A stretch of 64,000 bases of DNA from Phycisphaera sp. (GTDB taxonomy: Bacteria; Planctomycetota; Phycisphaerae; Phycisphaerales; UBA1924), in contig CP098402.1 in the NCBI GenBank assembly GCA_025916675.1, forward strand, positions 3,529,205 through 3,593,204, read 5' to 3'. Numbering within the stretch: the stretch's first letter is position 1; the number at the start of each line of letters is the position of its first letter. Both the position numbers and the translations under genes were made by a program. This document shows positions 9,317 to 18,053 of this stretch, piece after piece. The notes under the pieces are model-generated. The model ran no database searches. It saw nothing but the letters and a program-made list of their open reading frames with translations, and was not told the DNA's origin.

Positions 9317-9826
9317 CTACGGGAAGATCTCGGTATCCACCCAGTGCATGACGCTCCCCGTCGGCGGCTTCTCGACGCCCACGTGCCGGAGCATGTTGAT
9401 CATCTGGGCCCGGTGGTGCATGCTGTGCGTGGTGACGTGGACCAGGATGTGGGCCCGCGTGAACCGCCGCGTCGAGTCGCCACGCGGCCGTTCGATGACT
9501 TCCTCAAGTGGGAATTGGTCCGCGATCGCGCCCCAGTCGTGGTGCAGTTCGGTGGTGAGTGCTTCGAGTTGCTCGATGGTGTACGGCCCTTCATCGGGCA
9601 GCCAAGCCCGCCGCGGACGGTTCGCGTACACGTCGGCCCACCCACGGAGCGCCCCCAGGTTGTGCTCGAACGTCGCGCGGATCGAACCTGGGCCCATCTC
9701 GAAGGGGCGGTCCAGTTGCTCGGGTGAGAGCCCACGCATTGCGGCGAGCAACTCGGCATCGGCTGACTTGCAATGGGCCAATAGGATTGCGAAAGCGTCG
9801 GTCTTGATGTTGCTCGGATCGATCAT
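9317..9826 (-). CDS. DinB/YfiT-like four-helix protein
   Basis: 169 residues. Helical throughout, with the three His positions typical of the DinB superfamily metal site: RATFEHNLG (near 53), and HVTTHSMHHRAQM near 130-142. Members are metal-dependent thiol transferases (mycothiol or bacillithiol S-transferases) or of unknown role. The gene's ATG overlaps the rny stop by four bases (ATGA), so it is likely translated from the rny transcript. Substrate unknown. Confidence 0.85.
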   Translation of the reverse strand: MIDPSNIKTDAFAILLAHCKSADAELLAAMRGLSPEQLDRPFEMGPGSIRATFEHNLGALRGWADVYANRPRRAWLPDEGPYTIEQLEALTTELHHDWGAIADQFPLEEVIERPRGDSTRRFTRAHILVHVTTHSMHHRAQMINMLRHVGVEKPPTGSVMHWVDTEIFP

Positions 9827-11385
9827 CGCGCGATCTCCACCGCTCGTGTTTCCCTCAGCACCGTCACCCGGATCTCCCCGGGGAACGTCATCTCGTCGGC
9901 CACCCGCTTGGCAATCTGCGTCGCCACGTAGTGCGCCTCGTCGTCGGTCACGCGCTTGGCGTCGACCATGACGCGCACCTTGCGCCCCGCCTGCACGGCG
10001 TACGCCTCGGTCACGCCCTTGTGCGCCAGCGCGATGTCCTGCAGGTCGTTCAGCCGCTGGATGTACAGCTCCATCGACTCACGCCGCGCCCCGGGCCGGG
10101 CACCGCTGAGCGCGTCGGCGGCCATCACGATGGGCGTGTAGAAGCTGGTCGAGGGGATGTCGCCGTGGTGCCCGCCGATGGCGTTGAGTACGGGCTCCTT
10201 CTCGCCGTAGCGCTTGGCGAAGTCCATGCCGATCTTGGGGTGCCCGCCCTCCATCTCGTGGTCCATGGCCTTGCCGATGTCGTGCAGGAAGCCGCACCGC
10301 CGCGCGAGCTTGCCATTGAGCCCGAGCTGGTCGGCGATGATCTGGCTGAAGGTCGCGACCTCGATGGAGTGCTGTAGCACGTTCTGGCCGTAGCTCGTGC
10401 GATAGTGCAGCTTGCCCATGGCCTCGATGACCTTGGCGTGCAGCCCGCCGATCTTGACCTCCATCTGCGCGTCTTTGCCGTGCTTGCGGATGCGCTCCTC
10501 GAATTCGGTCTTGACCTTCTCGACGGTTTCCTCGATGCGTGTGGGGTGCATCCGGCCGTCGGAGATCAGGCGTTCGAGGGCTTCGACCGCCACCGCCTGC
10601 CGAACCTTGTCGAAGCACGACACCGTAATCACGCCCGGCGTGTCGTCGACGATGATGTCCACACCGGTCATCTTCTCGATGGCGCGGATGTTGCGGCCCT
10701 CACGGCCGATGATGCGGCCCTTCATCTGGTCGTTCGGGATCGCGACCGACCGCACCAGGTGCTCGGTCGCGAAGTCGCCCGCGTACCGCTGGGCGGCTTG
10801 CAGCAGGATCTCGGTCGAGCGCTCCTTGGCTTGGGCCTCGGCTTCGTCGGTGATCTTCCTGGCCACCGCCGCCGCCTCGTGGCGTGAATCCTCGGCCACG
10901 CGTTCGATGTACGCCTCGCGAGCCTCCTCGACGCTCATGCCGGCGACCTCGGCGAGTGCCCGGGTCTGGCGGTCGATCAGCTTCTCAAGCTCGCCCGAGC
11001 GTTCCTCGAGCTTCTCGTCGCGATCGCGCATCTCGCGATCCCGCTTGTCGGCCTGCTTCTCGCGATCGGCCACCCGAGATTCGGCCTTATCAAGAGCCGA
11101 ATCGCGCTTCGACAGTTCCTTGTCTTCCTGGCGTAGACGCTTGCGTTCGGTGTCGAGTTCGTCTTCCACTTCCCGAAGCCGCTGGTGCACCTGCTTCTCG
11201 GCATCGGCCTCCGCGCGGCTCTGAATGGCCTGCGCCTCGGTTCGTGCCTGTTCGGTGATCAGGTCGGCCTCACCCCGGGCGTGAGACAGCGTGCGCGCAA
11301 TGATCCTCGCGTGCGCGAATAAGCCAATCACCCCACCGATAACCAAACCGGCGGCGATATACAAAATGGTCAGTGTGTCGGGCAT
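9823..11385 (-). CDS. rny: ribonuclease Y
   Basis: 520 residues in the canonical order: N-terminal membrane helix (about 6-26), long charged coiled coil (30-200), KH domain with MKGRIIGREGRNIRAIE (221-237), and an HD domain with LQHSIEVA and FLHDIGKAMDHE (about 345 and 375-385). RNase Y is a membrane-anchored endoribonuclease that starts mRNA decay and processing. The start is ATG at 11383-11385 with only a weak SD. It is followed by the DinB gene with a 4-bp overlap. Together with pnp and rpsO later in the window, it is a key mRNA turnover factor of this organism. Confidence 0.97.
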   Translation of the reverse strand: MPDTLTILYIAAGLVIGGVIGLFAHARIIARTLSHARGEADLITEQARTEAQAIQSRAEADAEKQVHQRLREVEDELDTERKRLRQEDKELSKRDSALDKAESRVADREKQADKRDREMRDRDEKLEERSGELEKLIDRQTRALAEVAGMSVEEAREAYIERVAEDSRHEAAAVARKITDEAEAQAKERSTEILLQAAQRYAGDFATEHLVRSVAIPNDQMKGRIIGREGRNIRAIEKMTGVDIIVDDTPGVITVSCFDKVRQAVAVEALERLISDGRMHPTRIEETVEKVKTEFEERIRKHGKDAQMEVKIGGLHAKVIEAMGKLHYRTSYGQNVLQHSIEVATFSQIIADQLGLNGKLARRCGFLHDIGKAMDHEMEGGHPKIGMDFAKRYGEKEPVLNAIGGHHGDIPSTSFYTPIVMAADALSGARPGARRESMELYIQRLNDLQDIALAHKGVTEAYAVQAGRKVRVMVDAKRVTDDEAHYVATQIAKRVADEMTFPGEIRVTVLRETRAVEIAR

Positions 11386-11683
11386 CGCGTCGGCCTATCA
11401 GCATGCGTTCATTGCACGCGCGACCACACGGTTTCCCCGAATCGCTCACCCTACGTCGCAACCTCGGCTCTCCGGAGCTGCCGTCCTCTGTCGGATTGAC
11501 GCCACCGGAGAGTCGGCGGCTTGCAACGGGGCGAGCGACCTGCGTCGGCGGCCCCGAGAGATCGGGTGATATTCGGCCCTGTCGGTCGAGCGTCAGCCGG
11601 GCATTCCCCAGCCGCTGGCAGTATAGCAGAACGCCCTGTAGATTATGACAACTTCACAAAAGTCCGCGAGACAGGGGTGGGGC
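11386..11683. other. intergenic region upstream of rny
   Basis: About 300 bp without a credible gene; the short open frames lack SD sites and recognisable protein features. On the minus strand TTGTCA (11646-11651) and TATACT (11620-11625) resemble promoter boxes, but the spacer is 20 bp, longer than usual. If used, it would give rny an approximately 230-nt leader. I see no clear terminator for the PilZ-like gene. Confidence 0.4.
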
Positions 11684-12535
11684 TCAACCCGCACGCCGGG
11701 TTCGTTGCATGCCGGTAACCCGATCGACATACCCGGTAATCTGCCGAACAATGAAGTCCCGGTGCTCGGCGTGCTGCGAGAAGTCGAAGGCGAAACCCAG
11801 GTGCAGGTTCTGCGCGCTGTCGAGGTGCTGATGCACACAGCGGGCCGTTACGACCAGCGGCGCGGGCATCTCGGTGCCGAGGGCCATTCGCAGCCAGTAG
11901 CGGCCGCTCGAGTCGAAGCTGGGCCGAGACGCCGGCGGCACCACCAGCCCCGCGCCTCCGCCACCCACGTTGACCAGCTGTCCCTGGTACGCCCCGGCAA
12001 CCTCAGGCATGAGGGAGATCGGCGACTCGAGACCCAATTTCGGTGAACTCGCATCCCCCTCATCCTCGAACGGGATCCGGCTGGCGACTTCGGCGGCTAC
12101 CGCGGTCTGGGGGTCGACCAGCCTCCACCCCTGCACCAGAGGCAGGCTAAACCCCGCGGTCGTGGCTCGAAAGAAGTTGCGCCGCTGGCATCGTTCGACC
12201 AGCGTCGGTGCGGCGATGTGCAGCAGGCCGCGCATATCGCCGGCCGGCGGCTCGACCGACATGGTGCGGAACATCCAGCGGTTCTGGCCGATCGACATCG
12301 CGACAACAAGACGCAACCCCGGCTCGACGCGCATGGTCTGGCCCAGGGCAACCGGCTGCTCGAGCACGAGGCGCTCGTCATCGATAGCCAGCAGCCGCAC
12401 GCGCCACACGAGGTTGGTTGCGCCCTTGTCGGCTGCGTCCCCGACGTCCACGCTCACTTCGAGCGAGCCGCCACGGTCGCGGATCTGGTCCAGGCACTCG
12501 CGCCATCGCTCGGTGCGTGATCGGTTGGTATTCAT
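11684..12535 (-). CDS. PilZ-like (YcgR-type) protein
   Basis: 283 residues. The N-terminal half is beta-rich with a PilZN-like arrangement; near residue 117 comes QRRNFFRATT, matching the RxxxR c-di-GMP-binding box at the domain entrance. The second PilZ box, normally (D/N)xSxxG, reads NVGGGGAG, with Ser replaced by Gly. The tail HLGFAFDFSQHAEHRDFIVRQI is typical of YcgR-type PilZ domains in planctomycetes. A c-di-GMP effector role is plausible, but ligand binding is uncertain given the altered box. Confidence 0.7.
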   Translation of the reverse strand: MNTNRSRTERWRECLDQIRDRGGSLEVSVDVGDAADKGATNLVWRVRLLAIDDERLVLEQPVALGQTMRVEPGLRLVVAMSIGQNRWMFRTMSVEPPAGDMRGLLHIAAPTLVERCQRRNFFRATTAGFSLPLVQGWRLVDPQTAVAAEVASRIPFEDEGDASSPKLGLESPISLMPEVAGAYQGQLVNVGGGGAGLVVPPASRPSFDSSGRYWLRMALGTEMPAPLVVTARCVHQHLDSAQNLHLGFAFDFSQHAEHRDFIVRQITGYVDRVTGMQRTRRAG

Positions 12536-12605
12536 GCTGCGGGCCTCCGAGCCGGCGGCCAGCGCCGGCCCCTAAGACCCATATCGAGCCAAATCGATGG
12601 CTACT

Positions 12606-14801
12606 TCAACTCGACGCCGTTGCGGGTGGCCCGGCGAGGCGTTGCCCGGCTTCGGCGATCGTCCGGCGCAGGCCCTGGGCCTCGCTAGCGCTCAGGGGGC
12701 GATTACCGAATCGGGCTTCGTACAGGCGATCGACCACGTCCGAGAAGCCCTCGGCACCGCCCGGCACGTCGCTCACGTGGGCCAGCAATGGCTTCCAAGC
12801 CGGCTTGGGGTGCCCGGCCTTGTCGAGGGTGCGGAGCAGGAACTCGCCCACCTCGCGCGTGCCGCCCAGGATGCGCACCCGCGGGCCGCGTCCGCCCCCG
12901 ATGCCCAGATTCCGGAAGAACGACTGGGCCACGATGGTGATGACCAGCACGCCCGTGAACGCCAGTGCGCCCGCGAGCACGGCCTGCACGATCCCGACCC
13001 AGCCCGACGAGCGGGCTCGCTGGATGAACTCCGAGATCGATTCGAGCGCGACCATCTGCGGCTCGTCGTCGGACTCTTCCGATCCGAGCACCCGCCGCTG
13101 CGAGCCACGATCGAAGCTCACGACAGAATCGACCCAGAAGAACTCGATCGCATCGATCCAACGCCGGGCGACCGAGGCCAGGCTCGTGCCGGGTGCGTGG
13201 ATGCGTTCGAGGTCGGCCGGGGGCGTCGGGTCGTGCCGGCGCCAGTGCCCAGGCGCGTGCTCGACCTCGACCCACGCGTGGGCGTTGCTCTCGCGCACGG
13301 TGTACTGGGCCGTCGCGTCGTTGTATTCCACCGCGACGTAGCCGGTTACGACCCGCGCGTTGATGCCCACGCTGCGGCACATGGCCGCCATGGCCGAGGC
13401 GAAGTACTCGCAATGACCGCGCTGGCCGGCTTCTTCATTGAACAGGAACCACTCGATCGGGTCTCCTCGCGCGCGCAGGATGTCGAGCGTGTATTCGAAT
13501 CCCTGGAGGTGCTCGCGGATGGCGCGGGTCGCGCCGGCGATCTCGGTCGCCGAACGAGGGACGCGTTCGCCACTCAAGCCGTTGGCCTCGATCAGGCCAG
13601 CCGTGAGTTCCCGGATACGCTCGGAATCGAACGTCGCCAATCGGCTCGGGCCGAGTGCTGCTGGTGTTTGGGTTCCAAGGGTGCGGGATCCTGGCAGGCC
13701 AGAATGCACGATGTAGCTCTGCGTCTTTGCGTTCTCTTGCAGCCGCAGCGTGCCCAGCGCGCGATCGTGCAGGAACTCCAGGGGCTCGCCGAACTCCCAT
13801 AAGAAGGGCTGCTGGATGGCGAACACCATCGAGCCATCGGCGGGCGGGTCGTAGAGGGAAATCTCCTGCACGATCACGGCTCGTGTCTGCGTGTCGCCGG
13901 TCTCGAGGCGCTGGTTCTCATCGGTCCGCATGACCCCGTACTCGGCCGGACGCCGTCGTGCTCGCGTCCAGCGACCATTTTCATATGCGTCCAGCACGCC
14001 ACCACGCAGGTAGTACACGCGGCCGGCCCCGCCCAGATTGCCGCCGGTCGTGTCGCTGACGCGCATCTCCATTACCTTCTGCTGGCTCTCGGAGATGAGC
14101 CCCGCGCGCCCGAGTTGGACCGTGTCGGTGTAGCCCGTGACCGAACCACGCTCACCGCCAAGGTCTCCCAGGAAGCTGGGCGCGAGCCCGCGTGGCACGA
14201 GCACGAATACGGCCGCCGCGATAAGTGAGGCCGAGATAGTCAGCACCCCGGTCATGCGTCGCAGCCCGCGAGACAGCGCCCCGCCCTGGCGCACGCGCCG
14301 ACGCGTGGCGCCGATCTCGTCCTGGTACGCCTCGACACGCTCATCGGCGGCGACCACTTGCTGCACCAGCGCCGCCCACACCAGCAGCGGGCAGAACACC
14401 AGCAAGAACACGCCAACCGATAGCTTCAGGCTCGTGAGGATTGCCCCGAAGACGAGGAACACCGCGAGCGCCAGCACCTCGGCCGCGTCGCGAGCATTGC
14501 GCCGGTCAAAGAGCTTGATCACCAGCAGCGAGGCCAGCATCTCGGCGATGCGTTCCACGTTGAATTCGCCGTTGAACGACGCAAGGCCCAACCCCAACGC
14601 TACCACGATGAGCAGCACGGCGTTGATGAGCATCCGGGGAACCGAGGGCCCCCAGGGCTGGTGGGCCGCCCACCAGCACAGCCACGCGCTGGGCATCCCG
14701 AGCACCGCGACGGCGATCGACTCGGCGGCAATGGCATAGATCGCGATGGCCATCAGGGCCGTCCAGATCAGGGCCAGTCGCAGTGTGCGTTGCAGGGTCA
14801 T
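12606..14801 (-). CDS. TgpA-type transglutaminase-like membrane protein (DUF3488/DUF4129 layout)
   Basis: 731 residues. The N-terminal 215 residues hold about six membrane helices (DUF3488/TgpA N-terminal type). A large periplasmic part follows, with the transglutaminase core: Cys in GHCEYFASAM (near 463), His in NAHAWVEVEHAPG and Asp in HDPTPP. A further helix near 630 and a cytoplasmic C-terminus complete the fold. The catalytic triad is intact. In Pseudomonas, TgpA is essential, but the substrate is unknown. It is directly downstream of the DUF58 gene, the usual partner; a MoxR ATPase gene, often third in this set, is not present here. Confidence 0.9.
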   Translation of the reverse strand: MTLQRTLRLALIWTALMAIAIYAIAAESIAVAVLGMPSAWLCWWAAHQPWGPSVPRMLINAVLLIVVALGLGLASFNGEFNVERIAEMLASLLVIKLFDRRNARDAAEVLALAVFLVFGAILTSLKLSVGVFLLVFCPLLVWAALVQQVVAADERVEAYQDEIGATRRRVRQGGALSRGLRRMTGVLTISASLIAAAVFVLVPRGLAPSFLGDLGGERGSVTGYTDTVQLGRAGLISESQQKVMEMRVSDTTGGNLGGAGRVYYLRGGVLDAYENGRWTRARRRPAEYGVMRTDENQRLETGDTQTRAVIVQEISLYDPPADGSMVFAIQQPFLWEFGEPLEFLHDRALGTLRLQENAKTQSYIVHSGLPGSRTLGTQTPAALGPSRLATFDSERIRELTAGLIEANGLSGERVPRSATEIAGATRAIREHLQGFEYTLDILRARGDPIEWFLFNEEAGQRGHCEYFASAMAAMCRSVGINARVVTGYVAVEYNDATAQYTVRESNAHAWVEVEHAPGHWRRHDPTPPADLERIHAPGTSLASVARRWIDAIEFFWVDSVVSFDRGSQRRVLGSEESDDEPQMVALESISEFIQRARSSGWVGIVQAVLAGALAFTGVLVITIVAQSFFRNLGIGGGRGPRVRILGGTREVGEFLLRTLDKAGHPKPAWKPLLAHVSDVPGGAEGFSDVVDRLYEARFGNRPLSASEAQGLRRTIAEAGQRLAGPPATASS

Positions 14802-14835
14802 GGTGTGGTTGCCAATTGGGTCCGAACGAGCACGA

Positions 14836-15969
14836 TCAGAATGCTGTTCGGTCCGGTTCCTTCGTCGGTTCGGCCCGCAAGCGGGCCAGGTCTTCGCCGC
14901 TCAGCGTGTGGACGCCGCCACCGGCCGGCCCGCGAGCCAGTGTCAGCACGACGGCGCCGAAGCGGGCGGTGGGCTTCGCAGTGGTGTTCCCGGTACCGCC
15001 GGAGAACCCGTACGCGCCGAGCCGCCGCAGCAGCCCCGCGCGGCCGGCTGGGGTGGTGACCGAACCGCTCGAGACCCCCATCTGGGGAATCGCAAGGCTC
15101 ACGGCGATGGCGCGGCGGCCCGCTTCCACGATCAGCGAAGCCGCCAGGCTAAGGAGTTGTTCCGCGCCGGCGTCTCGATCTTCGGCCAGTTTGGGATCGA
15201 GGTCGAGGTGCAGCACCAGCCGACGCGGGGCACGGGCCGAGCGCTGCGTGACCACCAGCGTGTCGCTCCGCGCCGAGAGCCGCCAACTCACGTCGCGTAC
15301 GCGGTCGCCCACGCGATATTCACGCACGCCAAAGAAGTCCTCGCCCGCGCCGGGGCTGGCGATGGCCTCGGTGCCGTCGTGGGCGGGTTCGAGGATAGTC
15401 TCGACCACGTCGCTGCGGAGGCGGTGGACGGCGGGCGTGGCCAGCGATGGCTGGGTGAGATCGAAGGTCACGCTCTTGCGCGCCACGCCGAAGGGGAAGG
15501 TCGTGCTCACACGCACACGCGACAGCTCGAACGGCCCGCGTTGTTCGATGAGGGCGCTGGTCTCGCAGCGCACGGTGCGCCGAGGCGGCACCCGGCCGAC
15601 GCTGGCCACCGGGCGGCCGACGAGCGGCATCTCCTTGCGGCTCTCGCCCTTGGGGCGGAGTTCCTCGATGAGCAACGCGTACGCGGGCATGAACCGGCTG
15701 CGGTTGCGCACGCGGTACCGGATTGCGAACGGCCGGCCCACCTGCGCCTCGGGCACCGGCTCGCGTTCGATTGCCAGGCCCATGAGCGAGGTGCCGCTGA
15801 CGAAACCAGAGGCCAGCAGCCCGCCGATGGCCAGGCCGAGGGCCCAGAACAGCAGGTTATTCTGGCTGTTGACCGCCCCCAGCAGCACGAACGCGGTCAC
15901 GATGGCGTAGGCCACCCCCGGCAGGTGGAGGTGGTAGCGGCGGACCGGCTTGGCTCGGTGCGCGCTCAG
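14836..15969 (-). CDS. DUF58 domain-containing membrane protein
   Basis: 377 residues if started at the CTG at 15967-15969. Two N-terminal helices (about 20-60) are followed by a beta-sandwich region and the DUF58 core signature EDFFGVREYRVGDRVRDVSWRLSARSDTLVV (about 210-240). An obvious GTG lies 18 codons later at 15915, but the intervening residues (AHRAKPVRRYHLHLPG) look like the normal basic N-terminus of DUF58 proteins. The CTG overlaps the upstream stop as CTGA, with GGAG eight bases ahead. It is paired with the transglutaminase gene. Its role in envelope biogenesis is inferred from that pairing. Confidence 0.85.
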   Translation of the reverse strand: MSAHRAKPVRRYHLHLPGVAYAIVTAFVLLGAVNSQNNLLFWALGLAIGGLLASGFVSGTSLMGLAIEREPVPEAQVGRPFAIRYRVRNRSRFMPAYALLIEELRPKGESRKEMPLVGRPVASVGRVPPRRTVRCETSALIEQRGPFELSRVRVSTTFPFGVARKSVTFDLTQPSLATPAVHRLRSDVVETILEPAHDGTEAIASPGAGEDFFGVREYRVGDRVRDVSWRLSARSDTLVVTQRSARAPRRLVLHLDLDPKLAEDRDAGAEQLLSLAASLIVEAGRRAIAVSLAIPQMGVSSGSVTTPAGRAGLLRRLGAYGFSGGTGNTTAKPTARFGAVVLTLARGPAGGGVHTLSGEDLARLRAEPTKEPDRTAF

Positions 15970-16421
15970 CCGGACCGCTCCGCATCGCTAGCTGCCGGTG
16001 ACTCGGGCTGGGGATCAACCGTGCGCCGCTGGCCCGGGCCCTGGATCATCGTGATGTACAGCGAGCGGTAAAAAGAACGCAGCGGCACGGTCTTGTCCAC
16101 ACGCGAGTACCCCTCGGCTTCCACGATCACGCGTACCGTGCCTCGGGCCATCTGGCTGCCGCTGGTGGGCACGCTGAAGCGGCCATCCTCGTCGGTCTGC
16201 GTGTCGACCAGCGTGCGCCCGTTGCCCGTCAGGCTGACGCGCACGTGGGCATAGGGGATGCCTACCTGGTCGAGGCGGGTGTCGTCGTTGTCGATCACCG
16301 CGACAACGCCGATCGGGCCGGGGATGACGACGCCCTCGAGTCGGGGGGTCGAGCAGCCTGGCAGGAGCGTTGCCGCCAGGGCGAGCATGCCCACCAACAT
16401 CACGCGGGTCAGGGTTGTCAT
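15966..16421 (-). CDS. lipoprotein with carboxypeptidase-regulatory-like (beta-sandwich) domain
   Basis: 151 residues with a lipoprotein signal peptide ending in LLPGC (Cys about 23). The mature part is a single beta-sandwich of the CarboxypepD_reg type: GIPYAHVRVSLTGNGRTLVDTQTDEDGRFSVPT, where the DEDGRF turn is diagnostic. It is predicted to be membrane-anchored and periplasmic. Its stop overlaps the proposed start of the DUF58 gene. Function unknown. Confidence 0.75.
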   Translation of the reverse strand: MTTLTRVMLVGMLALAATLLPGCSTPRLEGVVIPGPIGVVAVIDNDDTRLDQVGIPYAHVRVSLTGNGRTLVDTQTDEDGRFSVPTSGSQMARGTVRVIVEAEGYSRVDKTVPLRSFYRSLYITMIQGPGQRRTVDPQPESPAASDAERSG

Positions 16422-16472
16422 CGTCGGTCTCCTTCGTGGAGTTGAGTGGTCGCTTCCGTGCGTCGGTCGTTT

Positions 16473-17063
16473 TCAGGTCTTGAGTTGAGAGGCCGCGCCG
16501 GGCAGGTCCTTCAGGCTCGCGAGCCCGAACAACTCGAGGAACTGCGGCGTGGTGCCGTACAGGATCGGCCGGCCGACCTCCTCGGCCCTTCCTTTGATGG
16601 CGACCAGCTTCCGTTCGAGCAGGCTGCGGAGCACCTCGCCGCAGGCCACGCCGCGGATGGCCTCGACCTGGGCCCGCGTCATGGGCTGGCGGTATGCGAT
16701 GATCGACAGCGTCTCGATGCTGGCCCGGCTGAGCTTGGTGCTCTGGCGGTTGCGATCAAAGGTAGCGACGACCGAGCCGTACTGGGGGGCCACCATCAGC
16801 CGATACCCGCCGGCCAGCTTCTCGGCCCGAGCCGGGCGGCCCTGGGCTTCGAGTTCGTCGTTGAGCTGGGCGGCAAGGGTCTCGAGGATGTCCTTGGGCT
16901 TGCGCTCACCCGCGAATTCGGCCGCGCCGCTGCTCAGGGCCAGGGCCTCCCACAGCGCTTCGGCCGGCACGGCCCTGCCGGCGGCCAAGAGGATGGCTTC
17001 CAGCCCCGCCGTCAATATGGCGGGGGCTTGTGCGGCGTCGGTCTGGTCGGCGGCGGCGGTCAC
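16473..17063 (-). CDS. scpB: segregation and condensation protein B
   Basis: 196 residues with the two winged-helix domains of ScpB: LEAILLAAGRAVPAEALWEAL at the N-terminus and KLSRASIETLSIIAYRQPMTRAQVEAIRG (about 115-140), the most conserved family block. It then has GRPILYGTTPQFLELFGL, the typical C-terminal signature. ScpB joins ScpA and SMC in the chromosome-condensing complex. The GTG at 17061-17063 is the only start compatible with the family. No scpA or smc is nearby in the window. The gene is divergent from the transporter with 82 bp between them. Confidence 0.95.
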   Translation of the reverse strand: MTAAADQTDAAQAPAILTAGLEAILLAAGRAVPAEALWEALALSSGAAEFAGERKPKDILETLAAQLNDELEAQGRPARAEKLAGGYRLMVAPQYGSVVATFDRNRQSTKLSRASIETLSIIAYRQPMTRAQVEAIRGVACGEVLRSLLERKLVAIKGRAEEVGRPILYGTTPQFLELFGLASLKDLPGAASQLKT

Positions 17064-17145
17064 GGTGCGATGCTAGGCGGATGGGGGGTTTGCGCTCGCC
17101 CGCGCCGGTCCTCCAGAGCCCTGGGCGGCCGCTACCGTCACGATC

Positions 17146-18024
17146 ATGGCGATCTCCGACGAAGCCCGGGCCACGCTCCCCAGCCGCCAACACGCCTACG
17201 ACGGGCTGGCGTTCCTCGACGAGGCCACGCTCTACCGCCGCCGCGAGGGCGTGTTCCTGGTGCTGGCCGGGCTGTTCCTGGCGTCGCTGGCGATGCTCAA
17301 CATCCTGGGCATCAGCCGGTTCATCAAGCTGGGCGAGGTTTCGGTGGGCGACGCGGCCGATCCGCTGGTGCTCACCTTCGCCGTCGCCGTGGGCGTGCTC
17401 CCCTACCCGATTACTTTCCTCTGTACCGACTTCATCAGCGAGCTCTACGGCCGCCGGCGCGCGAACGCGGTCGTGTGGATGGGGCTGGTCGTGAACTTCT
17501 GGGTCATCGCCGTGCTGTGGGTCGGCGGGCTGCTGCCGGGCTTCGAAGCCATCGATCCCGAGATCGGCGCGATGGCACGCGATGATGCGGGGCGGTTGCC
17601 GGTGTTCTTCGAGATCAGGAATCTGGCCTTCGCGGCGGTGCTGGCATCCATGGTCGCCTACCTCGTCGCCCAGCTCGTGGACGTGCACGTTTTCCACTTC
17701 TGGAAGCGCCTTACTAAAGGCAAGCACCTCTGGCTTCGCAACAACGGCAGCACCCTCATCAGCCAGCTCGTTGACACCGTGGCGGTCATCCTCATCACGC
17801 ACTACGTCGCCAACGGCCTGCCGGTGAATGAGGACAACCCCATCGCCGCGCAGTTGTTGCTGTTTATCGGTACTGGTTATGTGTTCAAGCTCGTCGCGGC
17901 CCTTGTGGATACCGTGCCGTTCTACATAGGATCGAAGTGGCTGGCGCGGTACCTGCGCCTGCCGCCGGCCCACGGCCTGCCGTCGCCGCCGCCCGGGGCG
18001 GCCGTGGAAGCCGGAGTCGGGTGA
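17146..18024 (+). CDS. yhhQ: queuosine precursor transporter (YhhQ/VUT family)
   Basis: 292 residues with six predicted transmembrane helices from about residue 36 onward. Family signatures include TFLCTDFISELYGRRRA (about 85-100) and HLWLRNNGSTLISQLVDT (about 195-212), closely matching the WIRNN.ST..SQ.iDT block of the YhhQ family. Characterised members import queuine-pathway precursors such as preQ0 and preQ1. The 36-residue hydrophilic N-terminus is longer than in E. coli. It is followed at 29 bp by the M14 peptidase gene on the same strand. Confidence 0.92.
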   Translation: MAISDEARATLPSRQHAYDGLAFLDEATLYRRREGVFLVLAGLFLASLAMLNILGISRFIKLGEVSVGDAADPLVLTFAVAVGVLPYPITFLCTDFISELYGRRRANAVVWMGLVVNFWVIAVLWVGGLLPGFEAIDPEIGAMARDDAGRLPVFFEIRNLAFAAVLASMVAYLVAQLVDVHVFHFWKRLTKGKHLWLRNNGSTLISQLVDTVAVILITHYVANGLPVNEDNPIAAQLLLFIGTGYVFKLVAALVDTVPFYIGSKWLARYLRLPPAHGLPSPPPGAAVEAGVG

Positions 18025-18053
18025 GTTGTTCGGGGTCTTGTGAGGAGATTGGG

